A DNA stretch of 64,000 nt from Paenibacillus_L residui (GCF_042677205.1 NZ_JBHTIU010000050.1:1-64000), one strand, 5' to 3'; counted from the stretch's first letter, positions 8,336 to 16,344 are shown. The notes: generated by a model from the sequence alone, not told the origin. A program made the numbers and translations.

Positions 8336-9880
8336 ATGAGTCAAACGAAGCAAGGCCATTCCGAAGGAGAGGAACGGCATTCCGCGCTGTTGAACAATGC
8401 GGGTGCCGTAAGGGCCATTTGTTCGGCCGTAGAGGGAACGCTCGGCCCCAAAGGGCTTGATACGATGCTCGTGGGCGGTCAGGGAGATGTCCTGATTACG
8501 AACGACGGCGCGACGATTCTCGAGCAGATGGATGTCTCCCATCCCGCCGCCCGGCTGATGGTGCAGGTCGCCCGGTCGCAGCAGCTGTTGGTTGGCGATG
8601 GCACGACAACGGCTACCGTGCTGTCGGGAGCGTTGGTCGCCGAAGGAATCGCCGAGGTGCTGAAGGGGGTTCCCGTGGCTAAGGTGGTAGCCGGAATTCA
8701 GGAAGGAGTTCGGCTTGCCATCGGCTATTTGCGGGAGCGGACACGTCAAGTGTCCGGCACGGACGATCCGATTTTATACCGGATCGCGTATGTGGCGGGC
8801 CGTGAGCGCGAAGAGATCGCCAACCTGGTGATCCGGGCCGCCCAATATGCCGGCACCCGAAGATTGTGTGAGGAAACCTACCGGCTGGCGGATGCCGTCG
8901 TTCCATCCGCAGCCGAACACAGCGAAGTATGGCCGGGAATCCTGATCAACCGGCAGCCGTCCATGCTGCCATGGCTTGCAGAATTGCCGGAACAGCGAAT
9001 CCTGGTCCTTCAGGATGCGCTGGAGCCCGAACAAACCGAGGAAGAAGCTTTAAAGACCGAATCGGGATTTAAAGAATATATGCTCCGAAGGAACAGATTC
9101 CGAAGCCAGCTTGAACAATTGGCGAAGCTGGGGATCGGCGTCATCGCGGTCGACCGCGGTGCCGATCCGGAAGCGGAACAATTTTGCGCCGACCGCGGAA
9201 TCTTCCTACTGACACGGGTTCCCCGCCGGGAGCTGCGGTTATTGTGTGAATTTACCGGAGCCAGGCCGGTCCGCCGCGCCGCTTTGGAGAAATCACCGGA
9301 AGAATTAGAGGTCTTTCTTGGCCGCGCCGGCAAAATCGGGTATGACGAGCGGCTGGAGAAGGTTAAAATAGCAGAAGGCGGAGGCCGTCCGGCCGTCTCG
9401 ATTCTGGTGGGAGCCAGCACCCGCGAAGTCGGCGGCGAGCTGTCACGGATCGCGATGGATGCGGCCGCTGCAGTCCAGGCCGCACTTCGCGGGGGGTATG
9501 TACCCGGCGGAGGAACCATCGAGCTGGCAGCCGCAAGGGAAATCGAACGGTATCGCGAGACGGTTCACGGAATGGAGGCGTTCGGCTTGTCGGCCGTCGC
9601 CCGCGCTCTGCGCAAGCCTCTTGCACAAATAGTCGTTAACGCAGGCTACAACCCGCTGGAGAAGGTGGAGCTGGCCAAGGCTAGCCAAGCGGAGACGAAT
9701 TCCGATGCCATCGGTATCGATTGCGATACCGGGGAGCTGATCGATTGTCTCGAGAGGGAGATTGTCGATCCGGCTTTGGTCAAGATCCATGCCATCCAAG
9801 CGGCGGGGGAAGTAGCTTCGGCCATTCTAAGAATTCATACCGTTGTTAAGATGAAGCCGGGTTACACGGAACGTGATTAA
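8336..9880 (+). CDS. Group II-like (Group III, archaeal-type) chaperonin
   Basis: A 514-residue Cpn60 that reads as a thermosome/CCT relative, not GroEL. Visible motifs: GTLGPKGLDTML (35-44), TNDGATIL (55-62), the nucleotide-binding GDGTT (87-91), Asp375 in AMDAA, VPGGG (389-393), NAGYNP (435-440), and a C-terminal VDPALVKIHAIQAAGEVASAILRI block characteristic of thermosomes (split here: it starts near 477). The apical region 228-265 looks like the built-in helical lid of Group II rings, and no groES neighbours it. Such bacterial archaeal-like chaperonins were described from Carboxydothermus hydrogenoformans, also in the dnaK operon. It lies between hrcA and grpE, behind AGAGGAAGGA, and should be CIRCE-controlled. 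Confidence 0.93.
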   Translation: MSQTKQGHSEGEERHSALLNNAGAVRAICSAVEGTLGPKGLDTMLVGGQGDVLITNDGATILEQMDVSHPAARLMVQVARSQQLLVGDGTTTATVLSGALVAEGIAEVLKGVPVAKVVAGIQEGVRLAIGYLRERTRQVSGTDDPILYRIAYVAGREREEIANLVIRAAQYAGTRRLCEETYRLADAVVPSAAEHSEVWPGILINRQPSMLPWLAELPEQRILVLQDALEPEQTEEEALKTESGFKEYMLRRNRFRSQLEQLAKLGIGVIAVDRGADPEAEQFCADRGIFLLTRVPRRELRLLCEFTGARPVRRAALEKSPEELEVFLGRAGKIGYDERLEKVKIAEGGGRPAVSILVGASTREVGGELSRIAMDAAAAVQAALRGGYVPGGGTIELAAAREIERYRETVHGMEAFGLSAVARALRKPLAQIVVNAGYNPLEKVELAKASQAETNSDAIGIDCDTGELIDCLEREIVDPALVKIHAIQAAGEVASAILRIHTVVKMKPGYTERD

Positions 9881-9898
9881 GTCAGAAATTCTGGAATG

Positions 9899-9951
9899 TG
9901 GAAGTCGGATTTATAGCGTTGGAAAAGTTCTATAAATCATCAATGCTTCCA
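9899..9951 (+). other. Long hairpin between the chaperonin gene and grpE
   Basis: A perfect 9-bp inverted repeat, GATTTATAG (9908-9916) and CTATAAATC (9930-9938), encloses a 13-nt loop; an outer pair TGGAAG (9899-9904) and CTTCCA (9946-9951) extends it. There is no T-run, so it is more likely an mRNA processing or stability element than a terminator. The grpE ribosome binding site lies 15-20 nt downstream. Confidence 0.7.
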
Positions 9952-9981
9952 GTGTAACGCTATTAAGGAGGTGAAACATTC

Positions 9982-10608
9982 GTGAGTGAACAAGAGAAAG
10001 ATGCAGCCGTTATAGAAGAGGATAACAACCTGAAGAAGGATAACATAGAAGGTGAAGCCGGATCAGACAAGCCGGAGGACAGCCGGACGGAAGCCGCTTC
10101 GGACGGGTCGGCCCAGGCAAGCTCTGCCGGAGAGCAGGCAGATGCCGAGGAGGGCGCCGACGAACGTATGGAGGAGCTTCGCAGGCAGGCGGAGGAAAAC
10201 TACCAGCGCTATCTGAGAGCCCAGGCCGATTTCGATAATTTCCGCAGAAGAACCCGTCAAGAGAAAGAGGAGTTTGCCAAATATGCTTCTTTGAATCTGA
10301 TCGAGCAGCTTCTGCCGGTTGTCGATAATTTCGAACGGGCGATCGAATCCAGCAAGGGAACTAAAGATTTCGATGCGCTCGTCAAAGGACTGGAGATGAC
10401 CTTCCGCCAATTGGATCAAGTGCTTCAACAGGAAGGACTGAAGCCGATTGAAGCGGTAGGCCAGCCTTTTAATCCGGAGTACCACCAGGCGGTTATGCAG
10501 GTGGAATCGGAAGAATATGAAGAAGGAATCGTTGTTGAAGAATTGCAGAAGGGCTACGTGCTGAAAGAAAAGGTTATTCGTCCTTCCATGGTCAAGGTCA
10601 GCATGTAA
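9982..10608 (+). CDS. grpE: GrpE, nucleotide exchange factor of DnaK
   Basis: A 208-residue homodimeric co-chaperone that releases ADP from DnaK. An acidic, disordered N-terminus (1-60) precedes the long dimerisation helix (LRRQAEENYQRYLRAQADFDNFRRR), then a four-helix region and a C-terminal beta-wing (PFNPEYHQAV, VVEELQKGYVLKEKVIRPSMVKV). It starts with GTG at 9982 after AAGGAGGTG. Third gene of the heat-shock operon, 62 bp before dnaK. Confidence 0.97.
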   Translation: MSEQEKDAAVIEEDNNLKKDNIEGEAGSDKPEDSRTEAASDGSAQASSAGEQADAEEGADERMEELRRQAEENYQRYLRAQADFDNFRRRTRQEKEEFAKYASLNLIEQLLPVVDNFERAIESSKGTKDFDALVKGLEMTFRQLDQVLQQEGLKPIEAVGQPFNPEYHQAVMQVESEEYEEGIVVEELQKGYVLKEKVIRPSMVKVSM

Positions 10609-10669
10609 GCTTTTCGTGCACTAAGCGGCATTCAACGGCATATGACATATTTGAGGAGGTAGGAGTAGT

Positions 10670-12511
10670 ATGAGTAAAGTAATCGGTATTGACTTGGGAA
10701 CAACAAACTCATGCGTGGCTGTAATGGAGGGCGGCGAAGCGGTTGTTATTCCTAACCCGGAAGGAAACCGCACCACACCTTCGGTCGTCGGCTTCAAGAA
10801 GGACGGCGAACGACTGGTCGGTGAAAGCGCCAAGCGTCAGGCGATTACCAACCCTGATGGAACAGTCGCATCCATTAAGCGCTATATGGGGACTAACCAT
10901 AAAGTGAGCATTGGCGGCAAAGACTACACAGCTCCGGAAATTTCCGCGATGATTCTGCAGAAGCTCAAGGCCGACGCAGAAGCTTATTTGGGAAGCACGG
11001 TATCGCAAGCCGTCATTACCGTACCTGCTTATTTTAACGACAGCCAGCGTCAGGCAACCAAGGATGCGGGCAAAATTGCAGGACTTGAAGTGCTGCGTAT
11101 CGTCAACGAGCCGACAGCCGCAGCTCTGGCCTATGGTCTGGAGAAAGAAGAGGAGACCATCCTGGTTTATGACTTGGGCGGAGGAACGTTCGACGTGTCC
11201 ATTCTCGAACTGGGCGATGGAACTTTCGAAGTGCTGGCCACCAGCGGTGATAACAAGCTGGGCGGAGACGATTTTGACCAAGCGATCATGGATTATATGG
11301 TTGCAGAATTCAAGAAAGAGCAGGGCGTTGATCTAAGCAAGGACAAAGCCGCTGTTCAACGGCTGAAGGATGCGGCGGAGAAAGCGAAGAAAGAGTTGTC
11401 CGGCGTGCTGACGACGACAATCTCTCTTCCGTTTATTACGATGGTGGACGGAGTGCCTCAGCACTTCGAGATGAATCTGTCCCGCGCCAAGTTCGAGGAA
11501 TTGACAGCTCATTTGGTAGAGAGAACTCTCGGACCGACCCGCCAAGCGTTAAGCGATGCCGGCCTCAGCGCTAACGATATTCAGAAGGTCGTACTGGTCG
11601 GAGGCTCAACGCGTATACCGGCCGTTCAGGAGGCAATTAAGAAATTGACCGGCAAAGAGCCTCACAAAGGAGTTAACCCGGACGAAGTGGTTGCACTGGG
11701 TGCAGCGATTCAAGCGGGCGTATTGACAGGTGATGTCAAAGATGTCGTTCTTCTCGACGTTACTCCGCTTTCCCTTGGAATCGAAACCGCAGGCGGCGTC
11801 TTCACCAAGATGATCGACCGCAATACGACGATTCCGACCAGCAAATCGCAAATTTTCAGCACCTACGCAGATAATCAGACGAGTGTGGAAATCCACGTTC
11901 TGCAAGGGGAAAGAGCAATGGCAGCGGACAATAAAACGCTGGGCCGATTCATGCTCGGAGATATCCCTCCTGCACCGCGCGGCATTCCGCAAATCGAAGT
12001 TACGTTCAATATCGATGCCAACGGTATTGTGAACGTATCTGCATTGGATAAAGGCACGGGTAAAAGCCAGAAGATTACCATTACATCTTCCAGCGGTTTG
12101 ACGGATGAAGAAATCGACCGCATGATGAAGGAAGCTGAAGCGCATGAGGAGGAAGACCGCAAGCGCAAAGAAATGGTGGAAGCGCGCAACGAAGCGGATC
12201 AATTGGTATACACAGTCGACAAAACGATCAAAGATTTGGGAGATAAGGTAGACCAGTCTGAAATCGACAAAGCCAACCAAGCGAAGGATAAAGTAAAGCA
12301 GGCTCTGGAAGGCAATGATATAGATGCGATTAAGAAAGCGACCGAAGAGCTGACCCAGGTTGTTCAACAATTGTCGGTTAAGCTGTATGAACAGGCTCAA
12401 CAGGCTCAAGCCGGACAGAATCCGGAGCAAGGGGCTAAAGAAGAGGCCAAAGGCAGAGAGAATGTAGTGGACGCCGATTACGAAGTGGTGGACGACAAGG
12501 ATAAAAAGTAA
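10670..12511 (+). CDS. dnaK: Hsp70 chaperone DnaK
   Basis: A 613-residue Hsp70. The actin-like ATPase domain has IGIDLGTTNSCVAV (phosphate loop), VYDLGGGTFDVSIL (phosphate 2) and VVLVGGSTRIPAVQ (adenosine). The linker VVLLDVTPLSLGIET leads to the substrate-binding domain and a lid ending in an acidic tail (DADYEVVDDKDKK). GAGGAGGT precedes the ATG. It works with GrpE and DnaJ encoded on either side. Length is normal and no key residue is missing. Confidence 0.99.
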   Translation: MSKVIGIDLGTTNSCVAVMEGGEAVVIPNPEGNRTTPSVVGFKKDGERLVGESAKRQAITNPDGTVASIKRYMGTNHKVSIGGKDYTAPEISAMILQKLKADAEAYLGSTVSQAVITVPAYFNDSQRQATKDAGKIAGLEVLRIVNEPTAAALAYGLEKEEETILVYDLGGGTFDVSILELGDGTFEVLATSGDNKLGGDDFDQAIMDYMVAEFKKEQGVDLSKDKAAVQRLKDAAEKAKKELSGVLTTTISLPFITMVDGVPQHFEMNLSRAKFEELTAHLVERTLGPTRQALSDAGLSANDIQKVVLVGGSTRIPAVQEAIKKLTGKEPHKGVNPDEVVALGAAIQAGVLTGDVKDVVLLDVTPLSLGIETAGGVFTKMIDRNTTIPTSKSQIFSTYADNQTSVEIHVLQGERAMAADNKTLGRFMLGDIPPAPRGIPQIEVTFNIDANGIVNVSALDKGTGKSQKITITSSSGLTDEEIDRMMKEAEAHEEEDRKRKEMVEARNEADQLVYTVDKTIKDLGDKVDQSEIDKANQAKDKVKQALEGNDIDAIKKATEELTQVVQQLSVKLYEQAQQAQAGQNPEQGAKEEAKGRENVVDADYEVVDDKDKK

Positions 12512-12546
12512 TATCCGAATTGTTCTTTGGTTGTGGATTTGACTGA

Positions 12547-12586
12547 AGGAGGTCAAAGTCGGGACCGGCCTGACTTTGACTTTCCT
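12547..12586 (+). other. Hairpin between dnaK and dnaJ
   Basis: AAGGA-GGTCAAAGTC (12547-12560) can pair with GACTTTGACTTTCCTT (12572-12587) across a short GC-rich loop, with one mismatch or bulge. It is followed by a pyrimidine stretch but no uninterrupted T-run, so it may be a partial terminator or mRNA stabiliser that lowers dnaJ relative to dnaK. Confidence 0.6.
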
Positions 12587-12669
12587 TGCTGTAGGGAGCT
12601 TTTTTGACATTCTGTCATCATTCTTAGGATAAGGCAGCCTCCAGAACACCGGCGGAAAGAGGTGAACAA

Positions 12670-13788
12670 GTGAGTAAACGCGACTATTATGAAGTGCTTG
12701 GGGTGGATCGTAACGCGACTCCCGAGGAGATCAAGAAATCGTTCCGGAAATTGGCGAGACAATACCACCCGGACGTGAATAAAGAAGCGGATGCGGAAGA
12801 GAAGTTTAAAGAAGTTAAGGAAGCTTATGATGTTCTGAGCGATTCCCAGAAACGGGCCACTTACGACCAGTTCGGCCATGTAGATCCTAACCAGGGAATG
12901 GGTGGCGGCGGTTTCGAAGGAATGGATTTCGGAGGCTTCGGAGATATCTTCGATATGTTCTTCGGCGGAGGCGGCAGAAGGAATCCTAACGCCCCCCAAC
13001 GAGGCAGCGACCTTCAATATTCCATGACGATCGAGTTCAAAGAGGCGGTATTCGGGAAAGAGACCGACATCGAAATCCCGCGGACGGAATCCTGTGATCA
13101 TTGCCATGGCTCCGGGGCAAAGCCGGGAACGCGGCCGGACACCTGTCCGGGCTGTAAGGGAACCGGTCAGCAGGAAGTCATTCAGAATACGGCGTTCGGA
13201 CGTATTGTCAACCGAAGGGTCTGCTCGCAGTGTAATGGGCAAGGGCAGATCATTCGGGAAAAATGCGGCGAGTGCCACGGTACGGGCAAAGTGAAAAAAC
13301 GGAGAAAAATTCACGTTAAAATCCCGGCCGGTGTGGATGAAGGTGCTCAGCTTCGGGTATCGGGCGAAGGGGAGCCCGGAACGCGCGGAGGCCCGCCTGG
13401 AGATTTGTACATCGTTATTCGTGTGAAGCCTCATGAATTTTTCGAGCGTGAGGGCGACGATATCTATTGTGAGGTTCCCCTCACCTTCACCCAGGCCGCG
13501 CTGGGCGATGAAATAGAAATTCCTACACTGACGGAGAAGGTTAAGCTGAAAATCCCGGCGGGAACACAGACAGACACCTATTTCCGATTAAGAGGCAAAG
13601 GGGTTCCGAGATTGCGGGGCTACGGCCAGGGAGACCAGCATGTGAAGGTCGTTGTGGTCACTCCGACCCATCTGAACGAAGAACAGAAGGAATTGCTTCG
13701 CGCCTTCTCCAAGCTTAGCGGAGAGAAGACGCACGAGCAGAATCAATCGATTTTCGAGCGGATGAAGAAAGCATTCCTCGGGGATTAA
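12670..13788 (+). CDS. dnaJ: DnaJ, Hsp40 co-chaperone
   Basis: A 372-residue type I J protein that stimulates DnaK's ATPase and delivers substrates. The J domain (1-70) carries HPD in ARQYHPDVNKE, then a Gly/Phe-rich segment (about 75-110), four zinc-binding repeats (CDHCHGSG, CPGCKGTG, CSQCNGQG, CGECHGTG), and the C-terminal substrate-binding domains. It starts at GTG 12670 behind AGAGGTG. Last gene of the operon, followed by a strong terminator. Confidence 0.98.
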   Translation: MSKRDYYEVLGVDRNATPEEIKKSFRKLARQYHPDVNKEADAEEKFKEVKEAYDVLSDSQKRATYDQFGHVDPNQGMGGGGFEGMDFGGFGDIFDMFFGGGGRRNPNAPQRGSDLQYSMTIEFKEAVFGKETDIEIPRTESCDHCHGSGAKPGTRPDTCPGCKGTGQQEVIQNTAFGRIVNRRVCSQCNGQGQIIREKCGECHGTGKVKKRRKIHVKIPAGVDEGAQLRVSGEGEPGTRGGPPGDLYIVIRVKPHEFFEREGDDIYCEVPLTFTQAALGDEIEIPTLTEKVKLKIPAGTQTDTYFRLRGKGVPRLRGYGQGDQHVKVVVVTPTHLNEEQKELLRAFSKLSGEKTHEQNQSIFERMKKAFLGD

Positions 13789-13803
13789 TAGCGGAATCAT
13801 TGA

Positions 13804-13838
13804 AGGGACCGGTCGTCTTGGACGATTCGGTCCTTTTT
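13804..13838 (+). terminator. Terminator of the heat-shock operon
   Basis: GGGACCGGTCGTC pairs with GACGATTCGGTCC (one bulge) across a TTG loop and is followed by TTTTT. It closes the hrcA-dnaJ operon. Confidence 0.88.
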
Positions 13839-14102
13839 GCATGGATTTGAAACCCTAGCATGATTATGAGCCTTGTGTGTCTCGCCAAGGAAAATGAATC
13901 AGGCGAATCTTGTCCACGAACTAAATAAGCTGGTCCGCATTCCGACGAACAGGAATTTCACATCGTTCATTTGGCCTCCCTAATTTATCCTTCAACAAGT
14001 ACTTATAGAACGAGAGCCTGCTCACCGACAGCCATCCTTGTTAGTTGATTTTGCCTGAATTGGACAGATTTTTGCATGAACAGGGGAAGGGAAGGTTAAA
14101 CT
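13839..14102. other. Intergenic stretch, nothing recognised
   Basis: About 260 bp after the dnaJ terminator. No ORF with a ribosome binding site, structured RNA or clear promoter was seen on either strand. Confidence 0.4.
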
Positions 14103-14237
14103 ATGCGGGATCAGGGAAATCCGCCCCGGCAGAGGCCATTGCAAACTCAAGGAAATCTAAATGTCATGACAAAAGATAGTGAAAAGTCCAGCAGCGAAAA
14201 TGTAACGGAACCGGGAGACCCTATTTCGTCAAAATAG
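14103..14237 (+). CDS. Putative 44-residue hydrophilic protein
   Basis: A short ORF that begins MRDQGNPPRQRPLQTQGNL and ends EPGDPISSK. Support comes from context: ATG 14103 is preceded at 7 nt by a purine-rich ribosome binding site (AAGGGAAGG), and the stop codon falls inside the stem of a rho-independent terminator, so a transcript clearly ends here. It is Gln, Ser, Asn and Pro rich with almost no hydrophobic residues, in the manner of small spore or stress proteins. I recognise no family. A non-coding small RNA ending at the same terminator is the alternative. Confidence 0.4.
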   Translation: MRDQGNPPRQRPLQTQGNLNVMTKDSEKSSSENVTEPGDPISSK

Positions 14238-14247
14238 GCGTTTTTTT
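14220..14247 (+). terminator. Terminator overlapping the small ORF end
   Basis: CCTATTT (14220-14226), a CGTCA loop, AAATAGG (14232-14238), then CG and seven Ts (14241-14247). Confidence 0.8.
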
Positions 14248-14250
14248 AGA

Positions 14251-14383
14251 TTAACGGACACAGCTGCGCTTATTGCTTGGAATTCCTACTTTCGTGTGAA
14301 TTTCTTGGGAATAGGGTCATTCGAGTCCGTTAAAATTACCGAAAGACCCTTCTGGAGCCATTAAGGTTTCTAGGGTCCGTTAA
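14251..14383. repeat. Intergenic element with inverted and direct GTCCGTTAA copies (element B)
   Basis: TTAACGGAC at 14251-14259 faces two copies of its complement, GTCCGTTAA, at 14325-14333 and 14375-14383. AGGGTC precedes both downstream copies, directly at the last and 6 bp away at the first, and AGACCC lies between them. TGCGCTTATT (14265-14274) is shared with element A. No coding potential. It sits between the small-ORF terminator and yfhD. Confidence 0.55.
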
Positions 14384-14524
14384 AACTCCTATACATCGTT
14401 ATAAACGATACCGGAAGGCGGCAGGCATAATGGAACAAAAGCGGCGCGAAGTTTTTAACTTAAGCAGGATGCCGCTGGTCATCAGAGATTTAGAGGAAAC
14501 AGTGATAAGGGAGGATGGACTAAA

Positions 14525-14689
14525 GTGATGAAGGAAAGAGAAAACCCGCAAGACCGGCAAACAATGAATGACAAGAACTTGCCGATAGCCAGAAATGAGG
14601 ATGTTGAATTCTCGAGAGAGCTCGCCGATGAAGACGATCTGGAGGCTTTGGCAAGAGCGGAAGCGGCGGACGAAAGGGCGGAGTCCTGA
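14525..14689 (+). CDS. yfhD: YfhD-family small protein
   Basis: A 54-codon ORF whose C-terminal half, EFSRELADEDDLEALARAEAADERA, matches the conserved EFSEELAD-x-DLEA-x-ARA-x-AADQR pattern of the Bacillus YfhD family (63 residues there). The protein is small, acidic and soluble; the function of the family is unknown. AAGGGAGG is 10 nt before GTG 14525 and 13 nt before ATG 14528, so the GTG is slightly preferred. Its TGA overlaps the ATG of the next gene (TGATG), suggesting translational coupling. The pair is inserted between dnaJ and prmA relative to B. subtilis. Confidence 0.75.
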   Translation: MMKERENPQDRQTMNDKNLPIARNEDVEFSRELADEDDLEALARAEAADERAES

Positions 14690-15063
14690 TGGCGGAGAAA
14701 AATATTTTGGCCTATTTCAAAAGCCCGGAGGAAGCCGAGGAAGTGGCGTCCAAACTAAAGGCGATGCGCGCGGTCGATGTGCAGATCGATCGGATCAGCC
14801 GGTTTCCCGGCGAGCCGGTGGAAGAAACGTTCAATCCTTTAACCGGGAATGTCAGCGGACTTGGAGCTCTGACCTCCGATGCCGATGTGTCCAATAAGGA
14901 TGTGGGTGAACTGATTGCGGCCGATGTAACTGCAAGCGGAATGAGCGACGGCCGCCAGGAGGATGTGGTTACGGGCAGGGATATTTTGCTCACGGCCGTC
15001 GTTGAGGAAGATATCCACCAGCAAGCTTTAAAAGTAATCGAGGAAAGCGGCGGCCTTGTTTGA
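14689..15063 (+). CDS. Conserved-looking 124-residue protein, possibly GSP17M/YflT-like
   Basis: Starts MAEKNILAYFKSPEEAEEVA and continues with a KLKAMRAVDVQIDRISRFPGE segment; the end is TAVVEEDIHQQALKVIEESGG. The plan, an N-terminal beta-alpha-beta with SPEEAEEVASKLKA and a C-terminal strand-helix EEDIHQQALKVI, recalls the ferredoxin-like fold of general stress protein 17M/YflT relatives. This is a weak resemblance, not an identification. No signal peptide or membrane segment. It overlaps the yfhD stop by one base, so the two are probably co-expressed; a stress or spore-related role would be a guess. Confidence 0.7.
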   Translation: MAEKNILAYFKSPEEAEEVASKLKAMRAVDVQIDRISRFPGEPVEETFNPLTGNVSGLGALTSDADVSNKDVGELIAADVTASGMSDGRQEDVVTGRDILLTAVVEEDIHQQALKVIEESGGLV

Positions 15064-15206
15064 GAGCCGTGGGGGCCCTATATTGGAAAACATAGAAACG
15101 GATGCTCGGCATTCTCCTTACCCAGATGCTCTAAATCATTAAAGACGGACGAAGGCAGGCTTATCGAAGCGCATCCCCCTCATGCTGCAGGCATGTCAAT
15201 CTGTCA

Positions 15207-15231
15207 AAACCGGGGTTTTTCCCCGGTTTTT
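15207..15231 (+). terminator. Terminator after the yfhD pair
   Basis: AACCGGGG, a five-T loop, CCCCGGTT and a T-run. The 309 bp between 15064 and 15372 hold only this terminator and the prmA promoter. Confidence 0.88.
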
Positions 15232-15293
15232 CTTCTGCCGTAACAACCATTTAGCTCCTATATGCCATATTCATATTTATCTGCCAAAAAAGT

Positions 15294-15321
15294 TTTACTG
15301 GTGTATAGGATGTAGTACAAT
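15294..15321 (+). promoter_or_regulatory. Promoter of prmA
   Basis: TTTACT (15294-15299), a 16-bp spacer and TACAAT (15316-15321), 52 bp before the prmA start. Confidence 0.6.
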
Positions 15322-15372
15322 AGACCTTAATGTATTTCCCGGCGTAGTTGCCGAATGGATAGGAGGGTTTTC

Positions 15373-16344
15373 ATGCGTTGGCATGAAGTTACGGTAGATA
15401 CGACAGAAGAAGCCGTTGAAATGATTACTAATTTTTTGCATGAGCTTGGGGCGGGTGGAGTTTCGATTGAGGAATCCGGAACGCTCAACAAGCCTCGCGA
15501 CACATCGTTGGGGCAATGGTATGAGCTTCCTTTGAACGATATTCCGGAGGGCCGGGCCATCATTAAAGGCTACTATCCCGAAGGAACGGACATGGATAGC
15601 CTGTTGGCGAAGCTGAAGCAATCGGTAGCGCAATTGGAAGAGTTCGATATTGACACAGGCTCGCCCGTATTCGGGCATACTCTTGTGGATGACGAGGATT
15701 GGGCCACTGCCTGGAAGCAGTACTATAAGCCTTTGCGGATTTCGGACCGATTGACGGTCAAGCCAACGTGGGAAGACTATACTCCGTCTCCCGGGGAAAT
15801 TGTTCTGGAGCTGGATCCCGGTATGGCCTTCGGTACGGGAACGCATGCGACAACGGCTCTTTGTCTTAGAACATTGGACAAGGTCATTCGCGGCGGTGAG
15901 GATGTGATCGATGTCGGCACCGGCTCCGGAGTGCTTGCGATTGCCGCAGCCAAGCTGGGAGCGAGAGCAGTGCTCGCGCTTGATCTGGATCCTGTGGCCG
16001 TTTCCAGTGCGGCGGAGAATTCCAGATTGAACGGTCTGGAGGAGCAGATTCACGTCATGCAAAGCGATCTTCTCGGGGCTTTGAAAGGACAAGCCCCGGC
16101 TTCGGAGGCAGCGCAGGTCCGGCTCCCGGTGCAGGTGGTGGTAGCCAACATATTGGCGGAAATCATTTTGCAATTCGTAGGGGATGTTTACGAAGCCCTG
16201 CAGCCCGGAGGAGTCTATATCGCATCCGGGATCATAGCGCCCAAGCAGGCGGCAGTGGAACAAGCGCTGACAGAGCATGGCTTTGTCATAGAGGCAACTT
16301 ACCAGGAACAAGATTGGGTCGCTCTTGTTGCGCGAAAATTGTAG
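15373..16344 (+). CDS. prmA: Ribosomal protein L11 methyltransferase PrmA
   Basis: SAM-dependent methyltransferase that modifies L11, 323 residues. An N-terminal substrate-recognition domain (MRWHEVTVDTTEEAVEMI) is followed by the Rossmann domain with DVGTGSGVLAIAAAKLGA (SAM-binding motif I), the LALDLDPVAV acidic strand, and VVANILAEI (the NPPY-like position). ATG 15373 has AGGAGGG six bases upstream; the earlier in-frame ATG at 15355 has no site. In B. subtilis the orthologue (yqeT) follows dnaJ directly; here four small features intervene. Confidence 0.96.
   Translation: MRWHEVTVDTTEEAVEMITNFLHELGAGGVSIEESGTLNKPRDTSLGQWYELPLNDIPEGRAIIKGYYPEGTDMDSLLAKLKQSVAQLEEFDIDTGSPVFGHTLVDDEDWATAWKQYYKPLRISDRLTVKPTWEDYTPSPGEIVLELDPGMAFGTGTHATTALCLRTLDKVIRGGEDVIDVGTGSGVLAIAAAKLGARAVLALDLDPVAVSSAAENSRLNGLEEQIHVMQSDLLGALKGQAPASEAAQVRLPVQVVVANILAEIILQFVGDVYEALQPGGVYIASGIIAPKQAAVEQALTEHGFVIEATYQEQDWVALVARKL

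Noticed and set aside
8336..9880. Reading the chaperonin as GroEL
   Set aside because: The GroEL C-terminal GGM repeats and GroES neighbour are absent, and the motif set (TNDGATIL, DPALVK, lid-like apical insert) is of the thermosome type.
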